64,000 nt of DNA from Salinispora cortesiana (GTDB lineage: Bacteria > Actinomycetota > Actinomycetes > Mycobacteriales > Micromonosporaceae), in assembly GCF_000484695.1 (NCBI RefSeq), contig NZ_AXVR01000013.1, positions 1 to 64,000 on the forward strand, given 5' to 3'. The notes below the pieces were generated by a model. That model was not told the DNA's origin and did no database searches. It worked only from the letters and a program-made list of their open reading frames with translations. Position numbers and translations under genes: made by a program. This document shows, piece by piece, positions 24,140 through 33,035 of this stretch (the first letter of the stretch is position 1; each line of letters begins with the position of its first letter).

Positions 24140-25364
24140 TGCGGAGGTAGCGGCCGAAGTGGGGCACCGTGAACGCCACCGTGCCGCGTTCGCCGGAGTA
24201 GATAAGCCCCTTTTTGATCAGCGCGTCCCGAGCCGGGGAGAGGCTTGCGGGCTTGCGTCCCAGCGCGTGGGCGATCTCGGCGGTCGGCACGGCGGCGTCC
24301 ATGTCGTCTCGGGCCCGGTCGTCCGCACCGTCAACCAGGGGGAGGGTCGCCATCGCCCGCATGTATTCGCGTTCGGCCGGAGTAGCCCGCTCGAACCGGG
24401 AGCCGAAGAAGCCCACCGCCAGCTCGGCCTCGGCGTCCGGCGCCGCCACCCGGACATCGGCGGCGGCGATCGGTGAGCGGGGGGCGTGGTCCCAGGTCGC
24501 CTTCCCGTACGCCTGGACGAAGTAGGGATAGCCGCCGGACTTCTCGTAGAGCAGGTCGAGCGCCTTCTGCTCGTACTCGATCTCCTCGCGCTCAGCGGGC
24601 GCGCAGAGCGCCTGGTCGGCGGCGATCCGGTCGAGTCGATCGATGCGCTGGTAGCGAAAGAGCCGTTCGGAGTACGACTTCGCTGCGCTGAGTACGGCCG
24701 GTAGGTGCGGCAGGCCGGCACCGACCACGATCAGTGGCGCGCCGAGTTGGGACAGCTCATGGCAGGCGGCGCAGAGCGCGGAGACCTCCTCCGGGGCGAG
24801 GTCCTGCATCTCGTCGATGAAGACGGCGATGCCGGTGCCGACATCGGCGGCCACCGCGGCGGCGTCGGTCAGCAGCTCCACCAGGTCGATCTCGATGTCG
24901 CCGGAGTCGGCCCGCCCGCTCGCGGCGGGGACATCGATGCCGGGCTGCCACCGGTCCCGCAACCGGGGGGCGGCCCCGCCCCGACCGCTCGGGGCGGACC
25001 GTTGCGCGAAGGCCTTCAGTACGCCGAGGAAGGCGTCGATGCGGTCCGGAGCGCGGTGCCGGGGGGCTAGCTCGCGCACGGCCATGTGGAGGGCGGCCGA
25101 GATCGGGCGGCGCAGCGACTGGTCTGGCCGGATTTCGATCTTGCCGCTGCCCCAGAGCCGGTTGATCGCCTGCGACCGTAGCGTGTTGAGCAGCACCGTC
25201 TTGCCCACGCCGCGTAGGCCGGTGAGCATCAGGCTGCGCTCGGGTCGGCCGCGCGAGATCCGCTCCAGCACGATGTCGAAGACGTCCAGCTCACGCCCCC
25301 GCCCGGCCAACTCGGGCGGGCGTTGCCCGGCGCCCGGAGCGTAGGGATTGCGGATTGGATCCAC
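24126..25364 (-). CDS. AAA-family ATPase with C-terminal winged helix
   Basis: 412 residues. Orc1/Cdc6-like AAA_16 architecture: sensor LAGRGRELDVFDIVLERISRG, Walker A GLRGVGKT (K55), Walker B GIAVFIDEMQDLAP, and a sensor-2-like helical region. The C-terminal about 80 residues look like a winged helix (AEIAHALGRKPASLSPARDALIKKGLIYSGERGTVAFTVPHFGRYL). The role is unknown; related ATPases occur in DNA-binding, transposition and defence contexts. Start GTG 25364 is set by a leaderless TACTCT. Palindromes upstream suggest tight regulation. Confidence 0.8.
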   Translation of the reverse strand: MDPIRNPYAPGAGQRPPELAGRGRELDVFDIVLERISRGRPERSLMLTGLRGVGKTVLLNTLRSQAINRLWGSGKIEIRPDQSLRRPISAALHMAVRELAPRHRAPDRIDAFLGVLKAFAQRSAPSGRGGAAPRLRDRWQPGIDVPAASGRADSGDIEIDLVELLTDAAAVAADVGTGIAVFIDEMQDLAPEEVSALCAACHELSQLGAPLIVVGAGLPHLPAVLSAAKSYSERLFRYQRIDRLDRIAADQALCAPAEREEIEYEQKALDLLYEKSGGYPYFVQAYGKATWDHAPRSPIAAADVRVAAPDAEAELAVGFFGSRFERATPAEREYMRAMATLPLVDGADDRARDDMDAAVPTAEIAHALGRKPASLSPARDALIKKGLIYSGERGTVAFTVPHFGRYLRTQPT

Positions 25365-25371
25365 GCATCGG

Positions 25372-25377
25372 AGAGTA
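25372..25377 (-). promoter_or_regulatory. -10 element of the AAA ATPase gene
   Basis: TACTCT ends 7 nt before GTG 25364. A perfect palindrome (25385-25404) covers the -35 region. Confidence 0.6.
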
Positions 25378-25384
25378 TCGGGCT

Positions 25385-25493
25385 GTCTAGCAATCGGGCT
25401 AGACCTCGGTAGATGGGGCTACCGGCGTGTCGCGCGCTCCGGTATCGAGTCAGATCTAGGGCTATCTAGCTCCCACGGTAGAAAGCCCTAGAT
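25385..25493. promoter_or_regulatory. CTAG-containing palindromes upstream of the AAA ATPase gene
   Basis: Three inverted repeats in 110 bp: GTCTAGC-6-GCTAGAC (25385-25404), CGGTAG-6-CTACCG (25407-25424) and ATCTAGGGCT-20-AGCCCTAGAT (25454-25493). The block contains five CTAG tetramers, a rare word in such genomes. The first fits an operator over the promoter. The last could instead be a terminator for the minus-strand gene ending at 25554. Confidence 0.55.
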
Positions 25494-25553
25494 TGGGAAA
25501 TCAAAGCCTTCGTCCAGTGTCTCGTTGGTTGCCGTCCCCCGGGGGTTCGGTGC

Positions 25554-26066
25554 TCAGCGTTGCTTCAGGCAGAGCACGAAGTCGAGGGTGTCCAGGTCAC
25601 TGTCGAAAAAGAACCAGTTGGTGTAGCCGCCGACAGCGGCGCACTTCGCCGCGGCGTCCTCCTCGCCGGTGGTTGGGCCGTCAACGCGGAGCAGCACCTC
25701 GTACGTCTGCGGGCCGCACTCGGTGATCAGCAACTCCGGTTTGCCGTCGGCCGGTCCGTCGTTGCGGACGCACTGGCCGACCTCGACGAAGCGGGGGTTG
25801 GTCGACGAGTCTGGGGCCGCGACGCTGGGCGCGGGGCTCGCCGACGTAGCTGGCCCGGCCGAGGAGAGCGAGGCTGCGGCGTTGGGGGCTGGGTCCGGTC
25901 CCGACGTCGCCGGACCCTCATCGCCCCCGGTGCGGAACCAGAGGATCCCCACCCCGGCCCCGAGGGTCAAGAACGCGACGACGCTGAGTACCGCGACCAG
26001 CGGTCCGCGGCCCCGAGAGGGAGGCGGCCCGTCGCCCTGACCGGCCGGTGGTTCGAAGTCCGGCAT
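25554..26066 (-). CDS. Membrane-anchored LppU-like protein
   Basis: 170 residues. Short Pro/Gly-rich cytoplasmic start, one helix (LVAVLSVVAFLTLGAGVGILWF), a Ser/Ala/Pro linker, then an external domain of about 80 residues with three cysteines: RFVEVGQCVRND, LLITECGPQTYEVLLRVDG, and GYTNWFFFDSDLDTLDFVLCLKQR. This pattern resembles the LppU/SCO3897 family of unknown function. ATG 26066 has AGGAGG 6 nt upstream. It lies 82 nt after the EndoQ-helicase gene and may share its transcript. Confidence 0.75.
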   Translation of the reverse strand: MPDFEPPAGQGDGPPPSRGRGPLVAVLSVVAFLTLGAGVGILWFRTGGDEGPATSGPDPAPNAAASLSSAGPATSASPAPSVAAPDSSTNPRFVEVGQCVRNDGPADGKPELLITECGPQTYEVLLRVDGPTTGEEDAAAKCAAVGGYTNWFFFDSDLDTLDFVLCLKQR

Positions 26067-26148
26067 GCGCATCCTCCTGCGGGAGTGTGAGCGGCCGGAC
26101 ACTCGGGATCCCGCCGCCGTTGCCACCGTGGTGTGGCGGGTGCGATTT

Positions 26149-29100
26149 TCAGATCAGGCGGAGCTGGCGGTCCTTGGGGCGGCGGGACTCCGGTTCCCCG
26201 AGGCGTTCGAAGAGCCCCGGATCTATTGTGGACAAAAATGGAGAGGGTCGACAATCGTACTCGGTTCCGTGCCGGAATCGCCGGGCGGCGTGGCTGAGGT
26301 AGAGCCGATCCTGCGCGCGGGTCACCCCCACGAAGAAGAGCCGTCGCTCCTCGGCAATCGCGTCGTCGTCCGGCTCGCTACCCGGCCAGCGCAGTGGCAA
26401 CAGCCCGTCCTCGGCGCCGACCAGGAAGACCACCGGGAACTCCAGCCCCTTGGCGGCATGCAGAGTGAGCAGGGTGACCGCCTGCGCGCGTGGATCGAGC
26501 GCGTCCACCTCCGCCCCCGTCGCCAGCTGGGACAGGAACAGATCCAGGTCGTCACCGCAGCGCTGCGCCAGTGGGGTGAGCAGGTCGACCGCCACCCGTA
26601 CGTCGGTCGGCCCGGCGGTGCCCGCCGAGCCGTCGAGGGTGGGGGTGGCGAACCGTTGCGCGACCACCTGCCCGGCGAGCCGAACCCGGGCCGGCAGGCC
26701 GCCGTCAACGCCGCCGGTGTGCCGCAGCTCCCGGGCGATCTCGGTGACGCCGGGGCGGTCGCGAAGCCGATCATGAGAGCGCTTCTGCACCGGGATGTTC
26801 GCCCGGGACAAGGCGTCAACGATCGGCGCGGCCTGCGCGTCAGTGCGGTAGAGCACCGCGATGTCGGAGAACGAGAGCGTTGTCATGGCGCCGTCGATCC
26901 GCCCCGAATCCAGCGAGCGGTGCGACAGCCCGCCGACCAACTCGTCCACCGTGCGGGCGACGAAGGTGGCCTCGTCGGCGACGGAGGTGGCCGCGTACCG
27001 GCCGAGTAGTGGGGCCTCCGGGTCGAGTCGGGCCGGGTCCAGCCGGCGGCCCCGGACCAGCGACGAGGGGGCGATCGCCTGTACCGCGGCGGCCAGGATC
27101 GGTGCCGACGAACGGTAGTTGCGGTTCAGCCGGACCAGCCGGGCATCGGTGAAGTCCTGCGAGAAGCGCAGGAAGTAGCGGACATCGGCACCTCGGAAGG
27201 AGTAGATCGCCTGGTCCGGGTCACCGATCGCGCAGAGGCTCCCGTCGGCGGGGCTGAGCAACCGGAGGAGCTCGTACTGCACCTCATCAACGTCCTGGTA
27301 CTCGTCAACGAAGATCCACTGCCACCGTTCGCGATAGGAGTCGGCCAACCGCGGATCGGCTCGCAGCAGGGCCAGCGGCAGGGTGAGCAACTCGTCAAGG
27401 TCGATCAGGTCCTGCTTGCGCAGCAGCGCCAGGTAGGCGTCGTGGTCGTCGCCGGCCTCGGCTCGAGCGGCGGCGCGGTCCGCGTCGTCGGCGATCCGGA
27501 AGTTCGCCGGCAGACCGGCGGCCGCGTGGTTTTCCCGCAGGAGCTGCAGGCCGACGGAGTGGAACGTGCCGACGGTGACGTCCTCGGCGACCGGCCCGAG
27601 TAGCCCGTCGAGTCGGTGCCGCAACTCCTCGGCGGCGCGCCGGGTGAAGGTGATCGCCAGGCAGCGCTCCGGGAAGACGTTCAGCTCCGCGCAGAGGTAC
27701 GCGATCCGGTGCGTCAGCGTACGGGTCTTGCCGGTGCCCGGACCGGCCACGATCAGCAGCGGCCCGCCGGGCGCGGACGCGGCCACTCGCTGCATCGCGT
27801 CCAGCCGGTCGAGCAGGCCGGTGCCGACCTCCTCCATCCCGGACAGCATCGGCTCGAAGGGCTCGTGCGGCGAGGGGGGTGGCGCGATCGGCGGCGAGGG
27901 TGGGTTGACCCGCCTCGGCTCGGGCTTCGTCGCCGGGCGACGGGCCTTCGGCTTCGGGGTCGGCTCCGCGGGGCGGCGCGGCGCCGGCACGGCGGGTACG
28001 TCGAAGAGCGTCTCCTGCGCCGCCGCACCCCCGGGGCGGATTTCGGTCGGGTCGAAGAGGGTGATGACGCCGTACTCGCCGTCGAAGCCCGACACCCGGC
28101 GGACCTCACCCCGGCGAAGCCGGCCGATGCCCTCGGCGAGGAGTTCGCCGCCGACCCGGTCGATCTCCGTGAGCGGCGTCCGGGTGAGGATCTCCAGCTC
28201 CGGACCGAGCGCGGCGATCAGGTCGTTGAGCTTGCCCGCGACCTTCTTGGATCGCGCCCCCACCGTGTTGATCTCACCGAGGAGTTCGGCCAGCGGCACC
28301 AGGTGGGTGACGTCACGGGCGTGCGCCGGTCGGTGTCCCGCGGGTCGGTCGGCCAACTCCTCCACCCGGTTGAGGACTCCGATGGTCAGCGGCTTGCCGC
28401 ACTCCGGGCAGCGCCCGCCGGCCGCCCGGGTCTGCTCCGGTGCCCAGTTGACGCCGCAGAGTCGGTGGCCGTCCGCATGATACTTCCCCTCTTCCGGGAA
28501 GAACTCGATCGTCCCGGCCAGGCCGTCGCCGGTCCGCAGCGCCTCCCGGATAGCGAAGTAGTCGCGGGCGGAGCTGAAGACCGTCGCCTCTCGGGCCAGC
28601 GCGGGCGGGGAGTGGGCGTCGGAGTTCGACACCAGCTGATAGCGGTCGAGGCTGCCGACCCGCCAGTTCATCTCCGGGTCGGAGGAGAGGCCGGTCTCCA
28701 CCGCGAAGATGTGCTCGGCGAGGTCGGCGTAGCAGTCGGCGATCGCGTCGAAGCCGGACTTGGAGCCGAGGGCGGAGAACCACGGTGTCCAGATGTGCGC
28801 CGGTACGAGGTAGCCGTCCGGGCTCGCCGTAAGGGTGATCTCCAGCAGGTCGCGGGAGTCCAGACCGAGGATCGGCCGGCCGTCCGAGCCGAGGTTGCCG
28901 ATCCGCCCGAGCGCCGTGTTGAACCGGGCCACCGCCGCCAGGTCCGGTAGGTAGACCAGGTGGTGCACCTTGCGCGTCCGGTCGTCGCGTTTGTAGATCG
29001 TGGAGATCTCGACGCTGAGCATGAACCGTACCGGGGCGCTCTCCGCCTCGTCGGCGAGTCGCGGCGGTAGCTGGCGCGCGATCTCCCGCTCGGCCTCCGG

Positions 29101-29352
29101 AGCGAGCCGGTACAGGCCCGGCTCCGCCGGGTGCAGGGTCTCCCGGAGGTGGTCATACCAGGCGGGGTGGGTGAAATCGCCAGTGCCGAGGACGGCGACG
29201 CCCTTACGCCGAGCCCACCAGGCGAGGTTCGGCAGGGTGAGATCACGGCTGCACGCCCGCGAGTACTTCGAGTGGATGTGCAGGTCCGCGACGAAGGACG
29301 GGAGGCCACCGGGGGGTGCGGCGTTGATCGGAGGCACGAGGCATCCTGCCAT
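26149..29352 (-). CDS. Endonuclease Q-like PHP nuclease fused to a UvrD/PcrA-type helicase
   Basis: 1067 residues. Residues 1 to about 430 match the TIGR00375/EndoQ type: FVADLHIHSKYSRACS (H25, H27), GTGDFTHPAWYDHL, PAHIWTPWFSALGSKSGFDAI, VETGLSSDPEMNWRVGSL, VSNSDAHSPPALAREA, and the zinc-finger segment CPECGKPLTIGVLNRVEELADR. A Pro/Lys/Arg linker (about 450-505) follows. Residues 510-1050 are an SF1A helicase: GPGTGKT (K542), ITFTRRAAEELRHR, FVDEYQDVDEVQ, IGDPDQAIYSFRGAD, NRNYRSS, LHAAKGLEFPVVF and GVTRAQDRLYL. EndoQ cuts 5' to deaminated bases. I infer coupled incision and unwinding in repair. Other start codons near 29352 are possible. Confidence 0.88.
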   Translation of the reverse strand: MAGCLVPPINAAPPGGLPSFVADLHIHSKYSRACSRDLTLPNLAWWARRKGVAVLGTGDFTHPAWYDHLRETLHPAEPGLYRLAPEAEREIARQLPPRLADEAESAPVRFMLSVEISTIYKRDDRTRKVHHLVYLPDLAAVARFNTALGRIGNLGSDGRPILGLDSRDLLEITLTASPDGYLVPAHIWTPWFSALGSKSGFDAIADCYADLAEHIFAVETGLSSDPEMNWRVGSLDRYQLVSNSDAHSPPALAREATVFSSARDYFAIREALRTGDGLAGTIEFFPEEGKYHADGHRLCGVNWAPEQTRAAGGRCPECGKPLTIGVLNRVEELADRPAGHRPAHARDVTHLVPLAELLGEINTVGARSKKVAGKLNDLIAALGPELEILTRTPLTEIDRVGGELLAEGIGRLRRGEVRRVSGFDGEYGVITLFDPTEIRPGGAAAQETLFDVPAVPAPRRPAEPTPKPKARRPATKPEPRRVNPPSPPIAPPPSPHEPFEPMLSGMEEVGTGLLDRLDAMQRVAASAPGGPLLIVAGPGTGKTRTLTHRIAYLCAELNVFPERCLAITFTRRAAEELRHRLDGLLGPVAEDVTVGTFHSVGLQLLRENHAAAGLPANFRIADDADRAAARAEAGDDHDAYLALLRKQDLIDLDELLTLPLALLRADPRLADSYRERWQWIFVDEYQDVDEVQYELLRLLSPADGSLCAIGDPDQAIYSFRGADVRYFLRFSQDFTDARLVRLNRNYRSSAPILAAAVQAIAPSSLVRGRRLDPARLDPEAPLLGRYAATSVADEATFVARTVDELVGGLSHRSLDSGRIDGAMTTLSFSDIAVLYRTDAQAAPIVDALSRANIPVQKRSHDRLRDRPGVTEIARELRHTGGVDGGLPARVRLAGQVVAQRFATPTLDGSAGTAGPTDVRVAVDLLTPLAQRCGDDLDLFLSQLATGAEVDALDPRAQAVTLLTLHAAKGLEFPVVFLVGAEDGLLPLRWPGSEPDDDAIAEERRLFFVGVTRAQDRLYLSHAARRFRHGTEYDCRPSPFLSTIDPGLFERLGEPESRRPKDRQLRLI

Positions 29353-29398
29353 GAAGCCCGCGCCCTACGCTCGCCGCCACGCGCTCACGTGAGCTGCA

Positions 29399-30649
29399 CT
29401 ATGCCGAACGCAGCTCGACGAGGGTGATCTGTGGCTCGGCGCCGACCCGGACCGGGGGTCCCCAGAAGCCGGCGCCGTTGGTCACATACACCTTGGTGCC
29501 GTTGATCTCGCCGAGGCCGGAGACCACCGGCTGCTCGAGCTGCACCAGGTAGTTGAAGGGTGCGATCTGCCCACCGTGGGTGTGCCCGGAGAGCTGCAGG
29601 TCAACACCGAATCTGGCGGCCTCGAAGGCCGCGACCGGCTGGTGGGCGAGGAGCACCACCGGTCGGTTCGGGTCCCGGTCGCCGAGGGCGGCGGCGTAGT
29701 CCGGCGGGCCGGCCACTCCGGTGCCGGCCGCCTCGGCGTCGTTGACCCCGGCCAGGTCGAGTGCCCCGCCCCGGGCCTTGATCTCCACCCGGTGGTTCTG
29801 CAGGACCCGCAGGCCCAGGCGGTCCACCTCCTGCACCCACTCCTCCACGCCGGAGTAGTACTCGTGGTTGCCGGTGACGAAGTAGCTGCCGTGTCGGGAT
29901 CGCAGGTCGCGCAGCGGTGCTGCCGCCTCGCCCAGCTCGGCGACGGAGCCGTCCACCAGGTCGCCGACGACCGCGACGAGGTCGGCGTCCAGCCGGTTGA
30001 TGGTGGCCACGATCCGTTCGGTGTGCGCGCGTCCGAGCAGCGGGCCGATGTGGATGTCGGAGACGGTGGCGATGCGGAGGCCGTCCATGCTTCGGGGTAG
30101 CCGGGCCAGGGGGACCTGTACCCGGTCCAGCTGGGGTGGGCCGAGGGCGGTGCGCACGCCGTAGCCGGTCAGGCCGGTGGCGGTGAGCCCGGCGAAGATC
30201 GCCGCCCCCCGGGCGAGGAGTAACCGGCGGGACGGATCGTGGTCCGGCTGTCCGCCGGCGGGCGGGGCGGTGGCCGGCGGTTCGGCCGACCCGCCGGCTG
30301 CCACCAGGACGGGTTCTGGTGCCGGGGCGGTGGGCGTGGCGGCGGCTACCCGGCGGCGTAGCACCAGCCGGGCGACCAACATTGGCAGCTCCAGGGCCAC
30401 CAGCAGGACCAGCAGGTAGAACAGGACCGCGAGCCAGAGGTAGCCCGGCCAGGCGAGCCAGTGCACCCCGGCTTGGGTGCCGACCAGCGTGGCCGGGACG
30501 AGCACCGTGAGCACCAGCATGGTGACGCCACCGATGCGTCGCGGGAGCCCCGGTCGAGTGGTGTCGCGTACCAGCCGCTTCCACAGGTAGAGGTGGACCA
30601 GGCCGGTGAGGAGGGCCAGAACGGCGACGAACCCCAGTACCGCGAACAA
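29399..30649 (-). CDS. Membrane-anchored calcineurin-like metallophosphoesterase
   Basis: 416 residues. About four N-terminal helices, a Pro/Ala-rich linker, a TAT-like RRLLLARGAAIFAG segment, then a YkuE-type phosphoesterase domain: TVSDIHIGPLLG, VVGDLVDG, VTGNHEYYSG, LAHQP and SGHTHGGQ, the metal ligands in order. The catalytic domain should face outside the cytoplasm. TTG 30649 has GAGGGAGG upstream and follows the moaD stop by 13 nt, so it is in the moaA-moaD operon. The substrate is unknown. Confidence 0.87.
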   Translation of the reverse strand: MFAVLGFVAVLALLTGLVHLYLWKRLVRDTTRPGLPRRIGGVTMLVLTVLVPATLVGTQAGVHWLAWPGYLWLAVLFYLLVLLVALELPMLVARLVLRRRVAAATPTAPAPEPVLVAAGGSAEPPATAPPAGGQPDHDPSRRLLLARGAAIFAGLTATGLTGYGVRTALGPPQLDRVQVPLARLPRSMDGLRIATVSDIHIGPLLGRAHTERIVATINRLDADLVAVVGDLVDGSVAELGEAAAPLRDLRSRHGSYFVTGNHEYYSGVEEWVQEVDRLGLRVLQNHRVEIKARGGALDLAGVNDAEAAGTGVAGPPDYAAALGDRDPNRPVVLLAHQPVAAFEAARFGVDLQLSGHTHGGQIAPFNYLVQLEQPVVSGLGEINGTKVYVTNGAGFWGPPVRVGAEPQITLVELRSA

Positions 30650-30662
30650 GGCTGTGCCTCCC

Positions 30663-30959
30663 TCAGCCGCCCGCGAAGGGGGGCAGAACGTCGATCGTGG
30701 TGCCCGCGGGCAGCGGTGCTTGCCGATCGTGCCAGTTCACCCCGTCAACCAGGAAACTGGCGACGTCGAGTACCGCGTGGAGCCGCTCGCCGTGTCGGTC
30801 GGCGATGTCGGTCAGGATCGTGTCCAGCGACCGGCCGGCGGGCAGGTGCTCCTCGGCGCATCCGGCCGCCGCCCGGGCCCCGGCGAAGTAGCGGATCGTG
30901 AGGGTCGCGGTGATCCGGTCGGGCCGGGCGTCGGTCGCTGGCCCCCGCAGATCAGACAT
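30663..30959 (-). CDS. moaD: MoaD/ThiS-family sulfur carrier (molybdopterin synthase small subunit)
   Basis: 98 residues. Ubiquitin-like fold ending PPFAGG, the C-terminal Gly-Gly that is thiocarboxylated. ATLTIRYFAGARAAAGCAEEHLPAG is typical MoaD. ATG 30959 has GGAGG 5 nt upstream and lies 2 nt after the moaA stop. Pairing with the MoaE at 20.7 kb is inferred. Confidence 0.88.
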   Translation of the reverse strand: MSDLRGPATDARPDRITATLTIRYFAGARAAAGCAEEHLPAGRSLDTILTDIADRHGERLHAVLDVASFLVDGVNWHDRQAPLPAGTTIDVLPPFAGG

Positions 30960-30960
30960 G

Positions 30961-31974
30961 TCAGCCTCCAATCGCGGACATCGAGCGGGCGGGTTGTAGG
31001 AACCCCGGGTCGTCGATGCCATGGCCGGCCCGTTTACCCCACATCGCGGTCTGCCAGCGGCGGGCGATCTCGTCGTCGTCGGCCCCGGCGCGGAGCGCTC
31101 CGCGCAGGTCGGACTCGGTCGTGGCGAAGAGGCAGTCGCGGACCTGGCCGTCGGTGGTGAGCCGGGTGCGGTCGCACTCTCCGCAGAAGGGGCGGGTGAC
31201 GCTGGCGATCACGCCGACCCGGGCCGGGCCGCCATCGACCAGCCAGGTCTCGGCCGGTGCCGCGCCCCGGTGGGACGGGTCCGGCACCAGGGTGTGTCCG
31301 GCCCGCAGCAGGGTGAGGATCTCGTCCGCGGTGACCATGGTCGACCGGTCCCAGCCACGCTGGGCATCCAGCGGCATCTGCTCGATGAAGCGCAGCTCGT
31401 AGTGGTTGTCGAGGGCGAAGCGCAGCAGGGCGGGCGCCTCGTCCTCGTTGATGCCGCGGATCAGGACTGTATTGATCTTGACTGGGGTCAGCCCGGCCTT
31501 GGCCGCGCCGGTCAACCCGGCTAACACGGCATCCAGTCGGTCCCGTCGGGTCAGCCGAACAAACCGCTCCCGGTCGAGGGTGTCCAGCGAGACGTTCACC
31601 CGGTCCAGGCCGGCGGTGCGCAGGGCCGGCGCCAGCCGGTCCAGACCGATGCCGTTGGTGGTCAGCGAGATGCGCGGCCGAGGGGCCAGCGCCGCGACCG
31701 CCGTGACGATGCCGACCAGGCCGGGCCGGATCAGCGGCTCACCGCCGGTGAACCGCACCTCGGTCACACCGAGCCGCTGCACGGCGATCCGGATCAACCG
31801 GACCACCTCGTCGTCGTCGAGGAGCTGCGGCCCGGCGAGCCAGGGCAGCCCCTCGGCCGGCATGCAGTAGGTGCAACGCAGGTTGCACTTGTCGGTCAGG
31901 GAGACGCGCAGGCTTCGGGCGACGCGGCCGTGCCGGTCAACGAGGACGCCAGCGGTCGGTCGGGCGGCGCTCAC
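30961..31974 (-). CDS. moaA: GTP 3',8-cyclase MoaA
   Basis: 337 residues. Radical-SAM enzyme that starts Moco synthesis from GTP. The first cluster is C30-x3-C34-x2-C37 (SLTDKCNLRCTYCMPAEG), followed by RFTGGEPLIRPGL. The second 4Fe-4S cluster is in RPFCGECDRTRLTTDGQVRDCLF. The C-terminus is SAIGG, the conserved GG tail. GTG 31974 is preceded by TACCGT with a 6-nt gap, though it also lies 1 nt past the fructosamine kinase stop, so either leaderless or coupled expression is possible. Confidence 0.94.
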   Translation of the reverse strand: MSAARPTAGVLVDRHGRVARSLRVSLTDKCNLRCTYCMPAEGLPWLAGPQLLDDDEVVRLIRIAVQRLGVTEVRFTGGEPLIRPGLVGIVTAVAALAPRPRISLTTNGIGLDRLAPALRTAGLDRVNVSLDTLDRERFVRLTRRDRLDAVLAGLTGAAKAGLTPVKINTVLIRGINEDEAPALLRFALDNHYELRFIEQMPLDAQRGWDRSTMVTADEILTLLRAGHTLVPDPSHRGAAPAETWLVDGGPARVGVIASVTRPFCGECDRTRLTTDGQVRDCLFATTESDLRGALRAGADDDEIARRWQTAMWGKRAGHGIDDPGFLQPARSMSAIGG

Positions 31975-31975
31975 C

Positions 31976-32884
31976 TTATGACGGTAGCGCGCCCGAGCCG
32001 AGCAGGGCGCTCCGGGCGGTCTGGGCAACCGCTTCGCGGTAGGTCGCACCGAAGAGCGCGGTGTGTACCAGCAGCAGGTGAAGCTGGTGCAGTGGGATCC
32101 GCTCCGGCCAGCCGTCGGCCAGCGGCCACGCCTCGTCGTAGGCGGCGCGGATCCGGTCCAGGTGCGGTGCGCCACCGAAGAGCGCGAGCTGCGCGAGGTC
32201 GGTCTCCCGGTGGCCACCGTGTGCTGCCGGATCGACCAGCCAGGCCCGGTCGTCGCGGCCCCAGAGCAGGTTGCCCGGCCAGAGGTCACCGTGCAGCCGG
32301 GCCGGTGGTTCGTCGCCGTCGAAGGTGGCGGCCCGGTCGGCGACCTGCTCGACCAGCTTCCGCTCCGCCGGGCCGAGCGCACCGTTGTCGACCGACATCC
32401 GCAGGTACGGCAGGAGCCGGCGCTCGACGAACCACCGCGACCACGGGCCCTCGTCCCGGGTGTTGTCCGCCGGTAGCGTGCCGATGAAGCCCGGCCACTC
32501 GGCGCCGAAGGCCGGGGCGCCGGCCCGGTGCAGGGCCGCCAGTTCCCGGCCGAACCGCTCGGCTGTCCCCGGGTCGGGCTCGCCGGGCTCGACCCACTCC
32601 AGCACCAGCAGGTTGGGCAGTGCCACGATCACCTCCGGTACGGCGACCGCGTCCGCCTCTCGTAGCCAGCGCAGCCCGGCCGCCTCGCTGGCGAAGAAGT
32701 GCCCCGGCTGTTCTCCGGTGGCCGATTCGGGCCAGGTCTTCGCGAAGATCGAATGTCCGTCGTCGAGGGTGAGCCGGGCGGCGGTGCAGCTACTGCCGCC
32801 AGCGACCGGCGTCTCCCGGATCCGCTGGTGGGTCCGGAAGGTCGGCAGGTGCTCCGGGTGGGCCCGCAGATACGCCAGATCCAT
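31976..32884 (-). CDS. Fructosamine kinase family protein
   Basis: 302 residues. APH-fold kinase that phosphorylates ketosamines so that glycated amines break down. Motifs: GGSSCTAARLTLDDGHSIFAKTW, FASEAAGLRWLREADAVAVPEV, LVLEWVEPG, the catalytic loop ARLHGDLWPGNLLWG and the metal segment WLVDPAAHGGHRETDLAQLALFGG. ATG fixed by TACCGT 7 nt upstream. The closely packed moaA follows. Confidence 0.9.
   Translation of the reverse strand: MDLAYLRAHPEHLPTFRTHQRIRETPVAGGSSCTAARLTLDDGHSIFAKTWPESATGEQPGHFFASEAAGLRWLREADAVAVPEVIVALPNLLVLEWVEPGEPDPGTAERFGRELAALHRAGAPAFGAEWPGFIGTLPADNTRDEGPWSRWFVERRLLPYLRMSVDNGALGPAERKLVEQVADRAATFDGDEPPARLHGDLWPGNLLWGRDDRAWLVDPAAHGGHRETDLAQLALFGGAPHLDRIRAAYDEAWPLADGWPERIPLHQLHLLLVHTALFGATYREAVAQTARSALLGSGALPS
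31981..31986 (-). promoter_or_regulatory. Possible -10 element of moaA
   Basis: TACCGT ends 6 nt before GTG 31974, inside the last codons of the upstream gene. Confidence 0.4.
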
Positions 32885-32891
32885 GGGTCGG

Positions 32892-32897
32892 ACGGTA
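32892..32897 (-). promoter_or_regulatory. -10 element of fructosamine kinase gene
   Basis: TACCGT ends 7 nt before ATG 32884: leaderless, heading the kinase-moaA-moaD-phosphoesterase unit. Confidence 0.6.
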
Positions 32898-33035
32898 GTG
32901 GGTGGGGGCGGGTCGAGGGGCGCCGGAGGCCGAGAAGTCGCCGCTACCAGCGCAATTACCCACCGTAGCTGTGGATAGACCGCGTGTCGTCCACAGGGGC
33001 GGACGACGGTCGGGGGCGGAGTACAGGCTGCCGAG

